Source: Akkermansia muciniphila
GTDB lineage: Bacteria > Verrucomicrobiota > Verrucomicrobiia > Limisphaerales > JADLHS01
Assembly: GCA_945882065.1 (NCBI GenBank)
Contig: CAMCWI010000010.1
Location: 1-33,797, forward strand
DNA length: 33,797 nt
Reading direction: 5' to 3'
Of the stretch, positions 17,699 to 27,400 are shown in pieces. The notes beneath the pieces are model-generated. The model searched no databases and was not told the origin of the DNA. It saw only the letters and a list, made by a program, of their open reading frames with translations. The position numbers and the translations under genes are program-made. Every line of letters starts with the position of its first letter. The first letter of the stretch is position 1.

Positions 17699-18643
17699 AT
17701 GAAGACAATCAAACTGGGAACAAGTTCACTCACCGCAAGCCGTCTGGCCTTCGGCTGCTGGCGCATCGCGGGCACGCGCGACAATCTTAAATCCGCTGCC
17801 GAAGCAGATGCGGAGGCACGCACGGCCGTTGTCGCTGCTTACGAAGCGGGCTACACACTGTTCGATGGTGCGGATATCTATGGCGGTGGGCGTGCTGAGG
17901 AGATTCTCGGCGCAACTCTGAAATCTGTTCCCGGAATGCGCGAACGCATCCTCATCACGAGCAAAAGCGGCGTGCGCCACGCAGGTTCACCGACTCCTGA
18001 CGCGCCAGGACGCTATGATTTCTCGCCGGATTACATCGTGAAGTCTTGCGAGGAATCGCTCAAGCGGCTCGGCATCGAGACCATTGATCTCTACATGCTG
18101 CATCGCCCGGATTATCTCGGCGACCCGCACGAGATTGCTGGCGCGTTCGCGCAACTTTACGACGCTGGCAAGGTGCGGTTCTTTGGCGTGAGCAACTTTC
18201 GTCCGTCGCTTGTCAACGCGTTGCAGGCGGCGTGTCCGTTTCCGCTCGCGGTGAATCAAGTGGAGATTAGCCTCGCGCAACTCGCCGCGTTCGAGGATGG
18301 GACGCTGGATCAATGTCTGGAGAAGAACATCACGCCGATGGCGTGGAGTCCGCTGGGCGCGGGCTTGCTTGGCGATGGCGCGAAGCGTTTGCTTCCCGCG
18401 CAACAAGGTTACAAGACCGACGACATCGTGAAGGTGCTGGATGAAATTGCCGCCGCGCGTGGCGTGAGCCGGACGGTGATTGCGTTCGCGTGGCTGCTGC
18501 GACATCCGAGCAAGATTGTTCCCATCGTGGGCACGACGAATCCCGGACGCATCCGCGAGGCGGTGAAGGCAACCGAGTTCGAGTTAAGCCGTGAGGAATG
18601 GTATCGCCTCTTCATCGCCGCGCGTGGGGAAGCGTTGCCGTGA
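17699..18643 (+). CDS. Aldo/keto reductase
   Basis: LGTSSLTASRLAFGCWRIAG, AYEAGYTLFDGADIYGGGRAEEILG, SLKRLGIETIDLYMLHRPD, FFGVSNFRPS, VPIVGTTNPGRI. Confidence 0.95.
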   Translation: MKTIKLGTSSLTASRLAFGCWRIAGTRDNLKSAAEADAEARTAVVAAYEAGYTLFDGADIYGGGRAEEILGATLKSVPGMRERILITSKSGVRHAGSPTPDAPGRYDFSPDYIVKSCEESLKRLGIETIDLYMLHRPDYLGDPHEIAGAFAQLYDAGKVRFFGVSNFRPSLVNALQAACPFPLAVNQVEISLAQLAAFEDGTLDQCLEKNITPMAWSPLGAGLLGDGAKRLLPAQQGYKTDDIVKVLDEIAAARGVSRTVIAFAWLLRHPSKIVPIVGTTNPGRIREAVKATEFELSREEWYRLFIAARGEALP

Positions 18644-18691
18644 TGGAGTTCTGAAACAAATCACCCCGTGGCGACGTAAAAGAGTTTCCGT

Positions 18692-18979
18692 TCAGTTTAT
18701 AATTTCTCTTAGCCTCGTTGTGAGCGCACTAAGTTCTGACTTCTTCATCGAGAAAACTTCCGTCTTGTATGCAGCGTCTAGTTTCAATTCTCTGATCGCG
18801 CTGGCTTTCCCTCCGTCCGTGATGAAAATGTCCGCGTAAGGAAGTGCGCAAGCCGCGCGCGTGATGTCATACTGGTCGCGCGGTTCAATTTTCTCCCTGC
18901 GATAAAGTTGCATGGCATGAAGCTCTGCTTTTATTTTCAGGGTGGGGATGAAATTCACCTTTCTCCCACGCAGATTCAA
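18692..18979 (-). pseudogene. 5'-truncated gene remnant resembling the C-terminus of a PIN-domain-like protein
   Basis: DITRAACALPYADIFITDGGKASAIRELKLDAAYKTEVFSMKKSELSAL resembles the distal DxxHxxxLPYxDxFxTD part of PIN-like proteins. No N-terminal part; frame closes with TAA at 18980-18982, next to repeat copy 2 (18983). Confidence 0.5.
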
Positions 18980-18982
18980 TTA

Positions 18983-19127
18983 GGGTGTGATTAAAGTCGG
19001 GTGAGGCTATGCTTGATGGAATTCTCCCCCTCGTTCTCGTCCTCGCCCTCGAAATTTCACAACAAAACCGAGGACGAGAACGACAACGAGGACGACTCTA
19101 CACCCTGACCCGTTTGTGATCACACCC
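18983..19127. repeat. Composite palindromic element, copy 2
   Basis: Outer arms GGGTGTGATTAAAGTCGGGTGAGG (18983-19006) / CCCTGACCCGTTTGTGATCACACCC (19103-19127), same as copy 1; inner palindrome differs: CCTCGTTCTCGTCCTCG (19029-19045) / CGAGGACGAGAACGACAACGAGG (19069-19091). Confidence 0.9.
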
Positions 19128-19190
19128 GACAGTGCTGTACTCAGCATAACGGAATTGCCTATCACCGATTATTCCGCTCAACTGCTCGCG

Positions 19191-21149
19191 ATGAACCACC
19201 ACCATATTGTCCAACTCTCAACCGTCATGTCTTCCCTGCTTATGGCGTGTGCTACTGCCGCTACGCTTGGCGCGACTCCATCTCCGCAGGCCGCCGCCGC
19301 ATTGCGCGCTGCCGCCGAACCTCTGACGCCACGGAAAGCGCCGACAGGTCATCTCTCGAACTACGATGAATCCAAAGTCGGCAACCATATCCTGCCCGAT
19401 CCGCTCGTGTTGCACAATGGCGAGCCGGTGCGTGACCCGGAAACATGGCTCAACATTCGCCGCGCGGAAATTCTCAAGCTCTACGAGACCGAAATTTTCG
19501 GCAGCGTTCCCAGCACCGCGCCGAAGATGAAATTTGAAGTGGTGAAAACCGACACAAACGCGATGGGAGGTTCCGCCATCCGAAAGGACATCGTCGCGCG
19601 CATGGGTGACGGGCCGGACGCGCCCAAGGTGAATGTCGTGCTTTATCTTCCAGCGAACGCAAAACAACCGTCGCCCGTCCTGCTGCATTTGCTTTTTGGA
19701 AATCCTCCCGTCAGCGATCCGGGCGCGGTTTCATCCGGTACGAATCGCCCGCCCGAACACGGGCCGATCCGTGACATCCTGGCGCGCGGTTACGGTTACG
19801 CTTCGTTCCGCTACACGGAAATCGAAGGCGACGGAAAAACGAACAATGTGAATATCGCGCGACGGCTTGCACTTGCGGCCGGCCAGACCGAACCCGTCAC
19901 CGGCGAGTGGGGCACGATCACCGCATGGGCGTGGGGCGCGAGTTGTGTTCTGGATTTTCTCCAGGAAGATGGCGACGTGGACATGCACCGCGTCGCGCTC
20001 ATCGGTCATTCGCGGCTCGGCAAGACTGCGCTTTGGGCCGGTGCGCGTGATCCGCGGTTCGCCCTGGTGTTCGCGAGTTGTTCCGGCGAGATGGGTGCAT
20101 CGCTCTCGCGTCGCGACTTTGGCGAAAGCTTGGATGACGTCATTGCAAATTTTCCGCGCTGGATGGTTTCGGGCTTTTTAAAATTCTCCGGTCGCTGGAA
20201 CGACATACCGGTGGACTCGCACATGATCATCGCTCTCAACGCCCCGCGCCCCGTGTTCATCACCGGCGGCACGGACGATCTCTGGGCTGACCCTTACGGC
20301 CAATTTCTGGCCCAAGTCGCCGCAGGGCCGGTTTATCGTCTGCTGGGGAAGCGTGATCTCGGCACGACTGAAATGCCGCTCGACAAGCCGCTGATCTCCG
20401 GCGAACTCGGTTTTCACCTGCACACGGGCGGTCATTCGATAACTGCCGAGGATTGGAAAGCGTTTCTGGATTTTGCGGACGGCCAGTTGAAATCCAAATC
20501 CACGCAGAAGGCGCAACGCTTTGAAAAGAAAATCACCGTCACCGCCAAGTTCAATTATCTGCTCTCGTTGCCGGAGGATTACACCAAATCGAAAACCAAG
20601 TGGCCGCTCGTGATGTTCCTCCACGGCTCGGGCGAAAGCGGCAAAAACATTCACAAGGTCAAGACCCACGGCCCGGCCAAACTCGCCGACGTGAACGGCC
20701 CATTTCCGTTCATCCTCGTCTCGCCGCAATCGGCGCGACGCGGCTGGGATCCTGACAAACTCAACGCATTGCTCGATGCGGTGATCAAAAAATATCGCGT
20801 GGACAAGGATCGTGTGTATCTGACCGGCCTGAGCATGGGCGGCTACGGCACTTGGGATCTGGCGGCGGCTTATCCCGAAAAGTTTGCGGCCATCGCGCCC
20901 ATCTGCGGCGGCGGCGATCCATCGGATGCTCCCGCGATCGCGAAGCTGCCCATCTGGGTTTTCCACGGCGCGAAAGACAAGACCGTGCCGCTCGACAGGT
21001 CGGAGAAAATGGTGGAAGCCGTCAAAGCAGCAGGAGGCAATCCCAAGTTCACAGTGTATCCCGACGCGGCTCACGACTCATGGAGGCAGACCTACAACGA
21101 TCCCGAATTCTACAAGTGGCTGCTGGCTCAAAATCGCGGCAAACGTTGA
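19191..21149 (+). CDS. Two-domain esterase: CE15-like glucuronoyl esterase plus CE1/PHB-depolymerase-like alpha/beta hydrolase
   Basis: N-terminal domain with GHSRLGKTALWAGARDPRFALVFASCSGEMGASLSRR and HTGGHSITAEDWKAFLDF; C-terminal domain with WPLVMFLHGSGESG, VYLTGLSMGGYGTWDLAAAYPEKFAAIAPICGGG, WVFHGAKDKTVP, AHDSW. ATG 19191 preferred; upstream part of the ORF overlaps repeat copy 2. Confidence 0.85.
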   Translation: MNHHHIVQLSTVMSSLLMACATAATLGATPSPQAAAALRAAAEPLTPRKAPTGHLSNYDESKVGNHILPDPLVLHNGEPVRDPETWLNIRRAEILKLYETEIFGSVPSTAPKMKFEVVKTDTNAMGGSAIRKDIVARMGDGPDAPKVNVVLYLPANAKQPSPVLLHLLFGNPPVSDPGAVSSGTNRPPEHGPIRDILARGYGYASFRYTEIEGDGKTNNVNIARRLALAAGQTEPVTGEWGTITAWAWGASCVLDFLQEDGDVDMHRVALIGHSRLGKTALWAGARDPRFALVFASCSGEMGASLSRRDFGESLDDVIANFPRWMVSGFLKFSGRWNDIPVDSHMIIALNAPRPVFITGGTDDLWADPYGQFLAQVAAGPVYRLLGKRDLGTTEMPLDKPLISGELGFHLHTGGHSITAEDWKAFLDFADGQLKSKSTQKAQRFEKKITVTAKFNYLLSLPEDYTKSKTKWPLVMFLHGSGESGKNIHKVKTHGPAKLADVNGPFPFILVSPQSARRGWDPDKLNALLDAVIKKYRVDKDRVYLTGLSMGGYGTWDLAAAYPEKFAAIAPICGGGDPSDAPAIAKLPIWVFHGAKDKTVPLDRSEKMVEAVKAAGGNPKFTVYPDAAHDSWRQTYNDPEFYKWLLAQNRGKR

Positions 21150-21153
21150 CCGC

Positions 21154-22011
21154 TCACCAGATTTTTTTTAATCCGGCCAGAGACAACGCCGTGCATTCCA
21201 TCGGAGTCTTTCCATCCGGATAGGCTTCCTGTTCAACCGTGATCCACTCCGTGCCACCGACTTCGCGACACGCCTTGAGCGTGGCGACCCAGTCCACAGA
21301 ATCCTGGCCAAGGATCGCCTTCTTGCCTGCCTCCTCTTTCACCACAGTCGGTTTGAAATGCGTGATCTTGGTGCGCCCCGGATGACGCCGGACAAGTTCC
21401 GCCGGATTCAACCCCGCCGTGGCCGACCATCCGCAATCCTGCTGCAACACCACATCCTGGCTCGTGCGTTCGGCGAACAAATCCCAATACGTCTTGTCCC
21501 CGTCTTTTTTGAATTCGTGCGTGTGATTGTGATAGCCGCAATACATCCCCAGCGGCTTGAGCTTCTCGGCCGCCTTGTTGAACGTCTCCGCCAGCTCCTT
21601 GCTTTTCTCTGGATGAGAAAAATCTCCATCGCCCGGCACGATCAAAAATTTGCACCCAAGAGCCTGATGGAATTCAATCGTGCGCTGCAATTCGTCGCCA
21701 CGGAAGCTGCCGGTCTTGATGTGCGTTCCCGCTGGAGCCAGTTTCAATTCATCCAAGCGCGCACGCAGCTCCTTTGGTTTGCCGCTGTATTTGTGGTAAC
21801 CGGCGAACTCCACGCCATCAAAACCCATCGTTGCGATCTGCGCAAGCGCGGCGTCGAAATCCTTCGAGCAATCATCGCGCACGGAATAAAGCTGCACGGA
21901 GATGCGCGGGTTGGAAACGCCAGCAGCCCAAAGCGACGGCTTCAAAGTGAACGCAGCCGCAGCCGCGACGAATGTTTTGACGAAATTTCGACGGGTCAGA
22001 TTGGTGTTCAT
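21154..22011 (-). CDS. Sugar phosphate isomerase/epimerase (xylose isomerase-like TIM barrel), Tat signal
   Basis: MNTNLTRRNFVKTFVAAAAAF Tat motif; ISVQLYSVRDDCSKDFDAALAQIATMGFDGVEFAGYH, GMYCGYHNHTHEF, WITVEQEAYPDGKTP. Confidence 0.9.
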   Translation of the reverse strand: MNTNLTRRNFVKTFVAAAAAFTLKPSLWAAGVSNPRISVQLYSVRDDCSKDFDAALAQIATMGFDGVEFAGYHKYSGKPKELRARLDELKLAPAGTHIKTGSFRGDELQRTIEFHQALGCKFLIVPGDGDFSHPEKSKELAETFNKAAEKLKPLGMYCGYHNHTHEFKKDGDKTYWDLFAERTSQDVVLQQDCGWSATAGLNPAELVRRHPGRTKITHFKPTVVKEEAGKKAILGQDSVDWVATLKACREVGGTEWITVEQEAYPDGKTPMECTALSLAGLKKIW

Positions 22012-22187
22012 TAAAAAATGATTAACAGTGGGCGGGGGTTCATGTCCAGAGCTTAAAACAACACGAGGCACTCAACGGACAGAATCAGATGAAAACAGAC
22101 TTGGCGACGGTTCGAATTTGCCTCGCCATTCACATCCCGGCTACCCTTTGCCGCATTACGAACAATGCGAATGTCTCGTTTCAACAA

Positions 22188-22883
22188 ATGACAAATCTTC
22201 GTCCACGAAATTCTTTGTTTGCGCTCCAACCCTTTGTTCTTTTCATGATCGCATTGATCGTCGGCAGTTGCGCCACCACCCGCCCGCCCTTGAGCGTGAA
22301 ATCACCCAACCGCGTTCTCTTCGTCGGCAACAGCTTCACCTATTACAACGGCGGATTGGAAAAACATGTGAAACAACTCGTGCTCGCTGCGAATGGTGAC
22401 TCCAGTTCCCAAGCAAACCGCGCAACGAAGGGCGGCGCGACACTGAAAATTCTCGACAATCTGCCCTGGGTGCATGAAACCATTCGCACGGGCCGTTATG
22501 ATGTCGTGATTATTCAGGAAGACATCCCGGAATTGAAGGAGCATTCGGTGCAACCCTTCTTTGAACATGCCCGCAAGTTCAATCAGGAAATCAAAAACGC
22601 AGGCGGACGAACCGTTTTCTTCATGGCTTGGCCGTACGAGCGTCTGAATTGGATAACGCAGGAGCAGATCGCTCAGGCGCATCGAGAGATCGGCAAAGAA
22701 TTGTCTGCACCGGTCGCAGCGGTCGGGCTGGCCTTTCAACGATCTCTGGCAACACGGCCCGAACTGGCCATGCTGGGCCGCGACAAGGAACACGAAACAA
22801 TTCACGGCACCTATCTCGCCGCCTGCGTGATATTCGCGACATTGTTTGACCAAAGTCCTGTCGGCCTGGAATACCATCCATAG
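22188..22883 (+). CDS. SGNH/GDSL hydrolase-like lipoprotein, possibly ending at a premature TAG
   Basis: MTNLRPRN...MIALIVGSCATT lipobox; NRVLFVGNSFTYYNGGLEKHV block I; ETIHGTYLAACVIFATLF. ORF track starts at 22089; ATG 22188 gives the lipoprotein signal. See finding on the in-frame stop. Confidence 0.7.
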   Translation: MTNLRPRNSLFALQPFVLFMIALIVGSCATTRPPLSVKSPNRVLFVGNSFTYYNGGLEKHVKQLVLAANGDSSSQANRATKGGATLKILDNLPWVHETIRTGRYDVVIIQEDIPELKEHSVQPFFEHARKFNQEIKNAGGRTVFFMAWPYERLNWITQEQIAQAHREIGKELSAPVAAVGLAFQRSLATRPELAMLGRDKEHETIHGTYLAACVIFATLFDQSPVGLEYHP

Positions 22884-23030
22884 GGAATTTCACGCGGGGA
22901 CGCCGTATTTCTCCAGCTCATCGCATGGAAGACGGTCGAGGATTGGAAATAATATTTTTCCCCAACTCACGACAAAGCTCGACTTCCGCTTTTCAAAGAA
23001 ATAAAAACAGCCCAACAAAATCAAAATCAC

Positions 23031-24224
23031 ATGAAACTGTTTTCCACTTTAAACCTCCTGCCGGTGCTGCTGACTCTTAGTTTGGCGGCCCGTTCTGAAA
23101 ACGTCGGCTCTGCCTTTTACGGCGACGCGCCCGATGCGCATCATCCGTGGGCGATACATGATCGCAATCGGCCCCAGCCCAAACACATTGAGCCGGGCAG
23201 CTTCAGCAACCAGCAACAGCCGGGCAAACCGCCGTCCGACGCAGTGGTGTTGTTTGACGGCAAAGACCTTTCCAAATGGGAATCCGACAAGGACGGGAAT
23301 GTTCCCACGAAGTGGATCATGAAGGACGGCGCGATGGAATGCGTGCCGGGTTCAGGTTACGTCCGCACCAAGGATCAGTTCGGCGACTGCCAGCTTCACA
23401 TCGAATGGGCCGCGCCGTCAAAAGTGGAAGGCGAAAGCCAGGGACGCGGCAACAGCGGCGTGTTCCTCATGAGCAAAATGGAAATTCAGGTTTTGGACAA
23501 TTACAACAACCCCACCTATCCCGACGGCTTTGCGGGGTCTGTGTACGGCGTCAACCCGCCAATGGTCAATCCGCTGCGACCGCCGGGTGAATTTCAAGCC
23601 TACGACATTGTATTCCGCCGCCCAATCTACAAGAACGGCGTGGTGCTGGACCCCGGTTACGTGACGGTCTTCGTCAATGGCGTTCTCGTTCAAGATCACA
23701 CCATAATCGAAGGCGGCACCGGCCACATGGGCCGCACCAAGCCCGGCCCGTTCCCGGAAGTCGGACCGTTGAAACTTCAGGACCACGGCAACCCGGTTCG
23801 TTACCGCAACATCTGGTATCGTCCGCTGCCGCCGCGCGCCGTCGAGGGCGGAACCGATGGCCGCCTCACCACCGAAGCTACCACAGCCAAGCGCGCCGAG
23901 ATCGCCGCCGAGATCCGTGCCGATGCCGCCAAACTCAAAGACCCCGCCAATCCTGTTCCCGAAATGTTGCGCCTCGCCGAATCACTCGTTTACGAAATGG
24001 ACGAACAAACCGGTGACCGCGCCCATCTTCTGGCAACAACTTATATGGCCAACCTCGCGCAACTTTCCGGCGAAAAACTGGCCGCTAAAAAGGACGAGGT
24101 CAAAAGACTCCGCGACGTTTGCAAATATCTGATAAAAGCTGGAGTGATTGAAAATGAGGACGTGATCAAACTCAAACTTGAACAGATCATCAAGGATCAG
24201 GGTTGGGACAAGAAGAAATCATAA
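23031..24224 (+). CDS. DUF1080 (3-keto-disaccharide hydrolase family) protein
   Basis: Signal peptide; VVLFDGKDLSKWESDKDG, WIMKDGAMECVPGSGYVRTKDQFGDCQLHIEWAAP, GRGNSGVFLMSKMEIQVLDNYNN, PLKLQDHGNPVRYRNIWYRPL. Confidence 0.93.
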   Translation: MKLFSTLNLLPVLLTLSLAARSENVGSAFYGDAPDAHHPWAIHDRNRPQPKHIEPGSFSNQQQPGKPPSDAVVLFDGKDLSKWESDKDGNVPTKWIMKDGAMECVPGSGYVRTKDQFGDCQLHIEWAAPSKVEGESQGRGNSGVFLMSKMEIQVLDNYNNPTYPDGFAGSVYGVNPPMVNPLRPPGEFQAYDIVFRRPIYKNGVVLDPGYVTVFVNGVLVQDHTIIEGGTGHMGRTKPGPFPEVGPLKLQDHGNPVRYRNIWYRPLPPRAVEGGTDGRLTTEATTAKRAEIAAEIRADAAKLKDPANPVPEMLRLAESLVYEMDEQTGDRAHLLATTYMANLAQLSGEKLAAKKDEVKRLRDVCKYLIKAGVIENEDVIKLKLEQIIKDQGWDKKKS

Positions 24225-24449
24225 AACGCAGCGACCGGAATAGACGCGCACCAACTTGTTAAAAACGGTACTGGACTGTCGCAATGTTTACGGCTGCTTC
24301 CGTCGCTATAACACCCACTGTAGCCCGACAGTCTGCCAGCGTTGTTGCAGCGGCAAGCCACTACGTCACCAAGGACAATTGCCGCCCCAATCATACCCGC
24401 CCCATTGTCAGGCTTGAATTGCATTCCCGGCAGTTGTTACGTTGTGTGG

Positions 24450-27400
24450 ATGTCCTTCAGCCAAAATAAAATTCTTTCCGTGACTGCGGCTTTGCTTGCG
24501 GCAACTGTAACATCGGTTGCGGAGTCAACTTACACCGCCACAAATCGGCAACCCACGGTTGAGGAACTTTCCAAACTTCCCGCCGTCACTCCCGCGAAGG
24601 CGGATCAGTTGCGGAAGGATATCACCGTCCCCACCGGGTTCGACTTCACAATTTTTGCCACGCCGCCGGCGGTGAATTATCCTGTGTTCGTTTCCGCTGC
24701 GGTGGATGGAACGCTTTACGTTTCTAGTGACGGCAACGGTTCGATTGATCGAAAACCGCACATGGGGCGCGTCCTCCGCGTGCGCGACACCAACGGCGAT
24801 GGTCAGGCGGATGAGGTGAAGGCGTTCGTTCCGGATGTGGATTCGCCACGTGGATTGGTCTGGGATCACGACCGCCTTTATCTCCTGCACCCACCTGACA
24901 TTGATGTGTTCATTGATCGCGATCACGACGGAGTGGCGGATGAAAAGAAAACTCTCGTCAAAGGCATCGGCTGGACTTTCAAGGATCGTCCGGCGGATCA
25001 CGGGTCGAACGGGCTCGAACTCGGCGTGGACGGCTGGCTCTACGCAGCGATTGGCGATTTCGGATTCATGGAAGCAACGGGCACGGATGGACGGAAACTT
25101 CAATTGCGCGGCGGCGGAGTGGTCCGCGTGCGACCTGACGGAACGGGCCTCGAACTTTACGCGAACGGCACACGTAACATTCTTGAAGTCGCAGTGAGTC
25201 CGCTGCTCGATATCTTTGCACGCGACAACACAAACGACGGCGGCGGCTGGGATGTGCGCCTCCATCATTTCACGGGACTGACTCAGCATGGCTATCCGCG
25301 TTTGTTCAAAAACTTTACCGGCGAACTCCTCGAACCCCTCGCCGATTACGGCGGCGGTTCAGGTTGCGGCGCTGGCTGGATTGACGAACCCGGAATTCCC
25401 GCAGCGTGGAACAACGCTCCGTTCACCGCCGACTGGGGGCGCAATTGGATTTATCACCACGGGCTAACGCCAAAGGGGGCGACGTTCACTGCGACGCAGA
25501 AGGAGTTCATTCACCTGCCCCGCCCTACGGATCTTGATGTGGACGGAAACGCCGCGATCTACGCGAGCAGTTGGAAAGGCGCGTCCTTCACATGGGTTGG
25601 ACCAGACGTCGGTTTCATCGCGCGCGTGATGCCGAAGAATTTCAAAGCTCAACCGATGCCCGACTTTGCCTCGATTAACAATCAACAACTGGTGAGCACG
25701 CTGGAATCGCCGAGTCATAGTCGCCGACTTGCAGCGCAACGGACTTTGCTGAACCGTGAAAAAATCGAGAGCGTTGTTCCCGCCATACGCTCGCTGGCGA
25801 GTAACAAATCAAAGCCCCTGCCCTCGCGTGTGGCGGCGGTGTTCCTGTTGAAGCAGAAGTTCGGGACAGAATCGCACGCGTTCCTCGCCAAGCTGGTTTC
25901 CGATCCATCCATCGCGCCGTGGGCGATCCGCGCTTTGACAGACCGCCGCGACCAACTCACGGACATTCCCTCCAGCCGTATCGTCTCGGCACTCAAATCA
26001 ACCGATCCCCGCGTTCGCCGGGAAGCCGCGCGGGCTTTGGAGAAAATTGCCACACCGAAACAGCATAAGGTTTTGACCCCGCTGCTCACGGATGAGGATG
26101 CGGTCGTGGCTCACACTGCAATGCAGGCACTGATTCAACTCAAGGCCGCAGATGCTTCGCTCGCAGTCTTGGATGACCCGAAAGCATCACCGGCCTTACG
26201 AACTGGAGCACTGCGCGTATTGCAATCACTCCACGAACCGACCGTCGTGACCGGTTTGTTGGCGAGGCTTGAAAAGGAAACCAATGCAGATCGCCGCGCT
26301 GGTTTGCTGACAGCGCTTTGCCGGTTACATTTCATCGAAGGCGAATGGCACGGGGATTCGTGGGGAACGCGACCGGACACTCGCGGACCATTTTACCAAC
26401 CGGAATCCTGGAGCGAGACACCACGCATCGCGAAAGCACTCAGGGCGACGCTGAAGAATGCGGACTCGAGCGAGGCCGTCTGGATTGGACGTGAACTTGC
26501 GCGGCATCGCATCCCGACTGGCGAGGCTATAGACAACCTGATCGCTCGTGCGGCGAATGACGCCAGCCTGATCCCAGCCATCGCCGCTCAACTCGCGCAA
26601 AGTGAAGACGTGCCGGTCAGTGCCATCCCCTTGTTGGTCCGCGCTGCGCGCGGCGACGATTCCCAGAACGCAACTCGCGCACAAGCGGTGATCGCCCTCG
26701 CCAAGACAGCGAGCCCTGAAGCATGGCGGACCATCCTGTTTGCTTTGCCCAAAGTGAGAAAGACGCAAACGGAAAACAATCTCGCCGAGAAAGCGCGCGA
26801 CGCCGTGCGGCACGCGTCAAAGATTGATCAAGTTCATACTGTGTTTGAAGAAGTCGCTGCAGAGCTTAACGGCGAGGAATCCGAACTCGCGGATGAGATA
26901 TTATTAAAGCTGTCGTCCTCAAAAGTCGGTTCGCCAGAACCGCGCGAGACTTCCCGCACCGCTCTGGATACTGGTTGGACCGAAACAAAACGCCGCGCCC
27001 AAATCATCCGCGCGTCTGCAAATTCAGGAAACGGCAGCCGCGCTGCTCAGATCGTCGCAGCGTTGACTGACCCCGATGCAGTCGTAGCTGATGCGGCACG
27101 GAGTGCGGTGTCGCGATTGAAGATTGATCCTGAAAAAATCCGCGCTGCTGCTGCCGCTCAAAAAATCGGTGAGATGACTGCGGATGCTGCGATGACGGCG
27201 GTTGAAAATTTGAAAGGCGACATCAACCGTGGCGCGCAATTGTTCACTACGATTGGTTGCAACGCCTGCCACACCGTGAAAGCAGACGAGCCGCTGAAAG
27301 GTCCGTTCCTCGGAACGATTGCGAATGTTTATCGTCGCCGACAAATCGCCGAAGCGATTCTGCTCCCGAACAAAACCATCGCGCAGGGATTTGTCGCGAA

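Noticed and set aside
20178-21074. 298-aa antisense ORF in the CE15/CE1 esterase
   Set aside because: Opposite strand of a well supported coding region; no family motifs.
21358-22014. 218-aa plus-strand ORF opposite the sugar isomerase/epimerase
   Set aside because: Antisense to a Tat-exported TIM-barrel gene with strong motifs; no domain recognised.
24197-24424. 75-aa minus-strand ORF and a weak GACTGTCG/CGACAGTC inverted pair upstream of the CxxCH protein
   Set aside because: 8-bp pairing over a long spacer is expected by chance; the ORF lacks supporting features.
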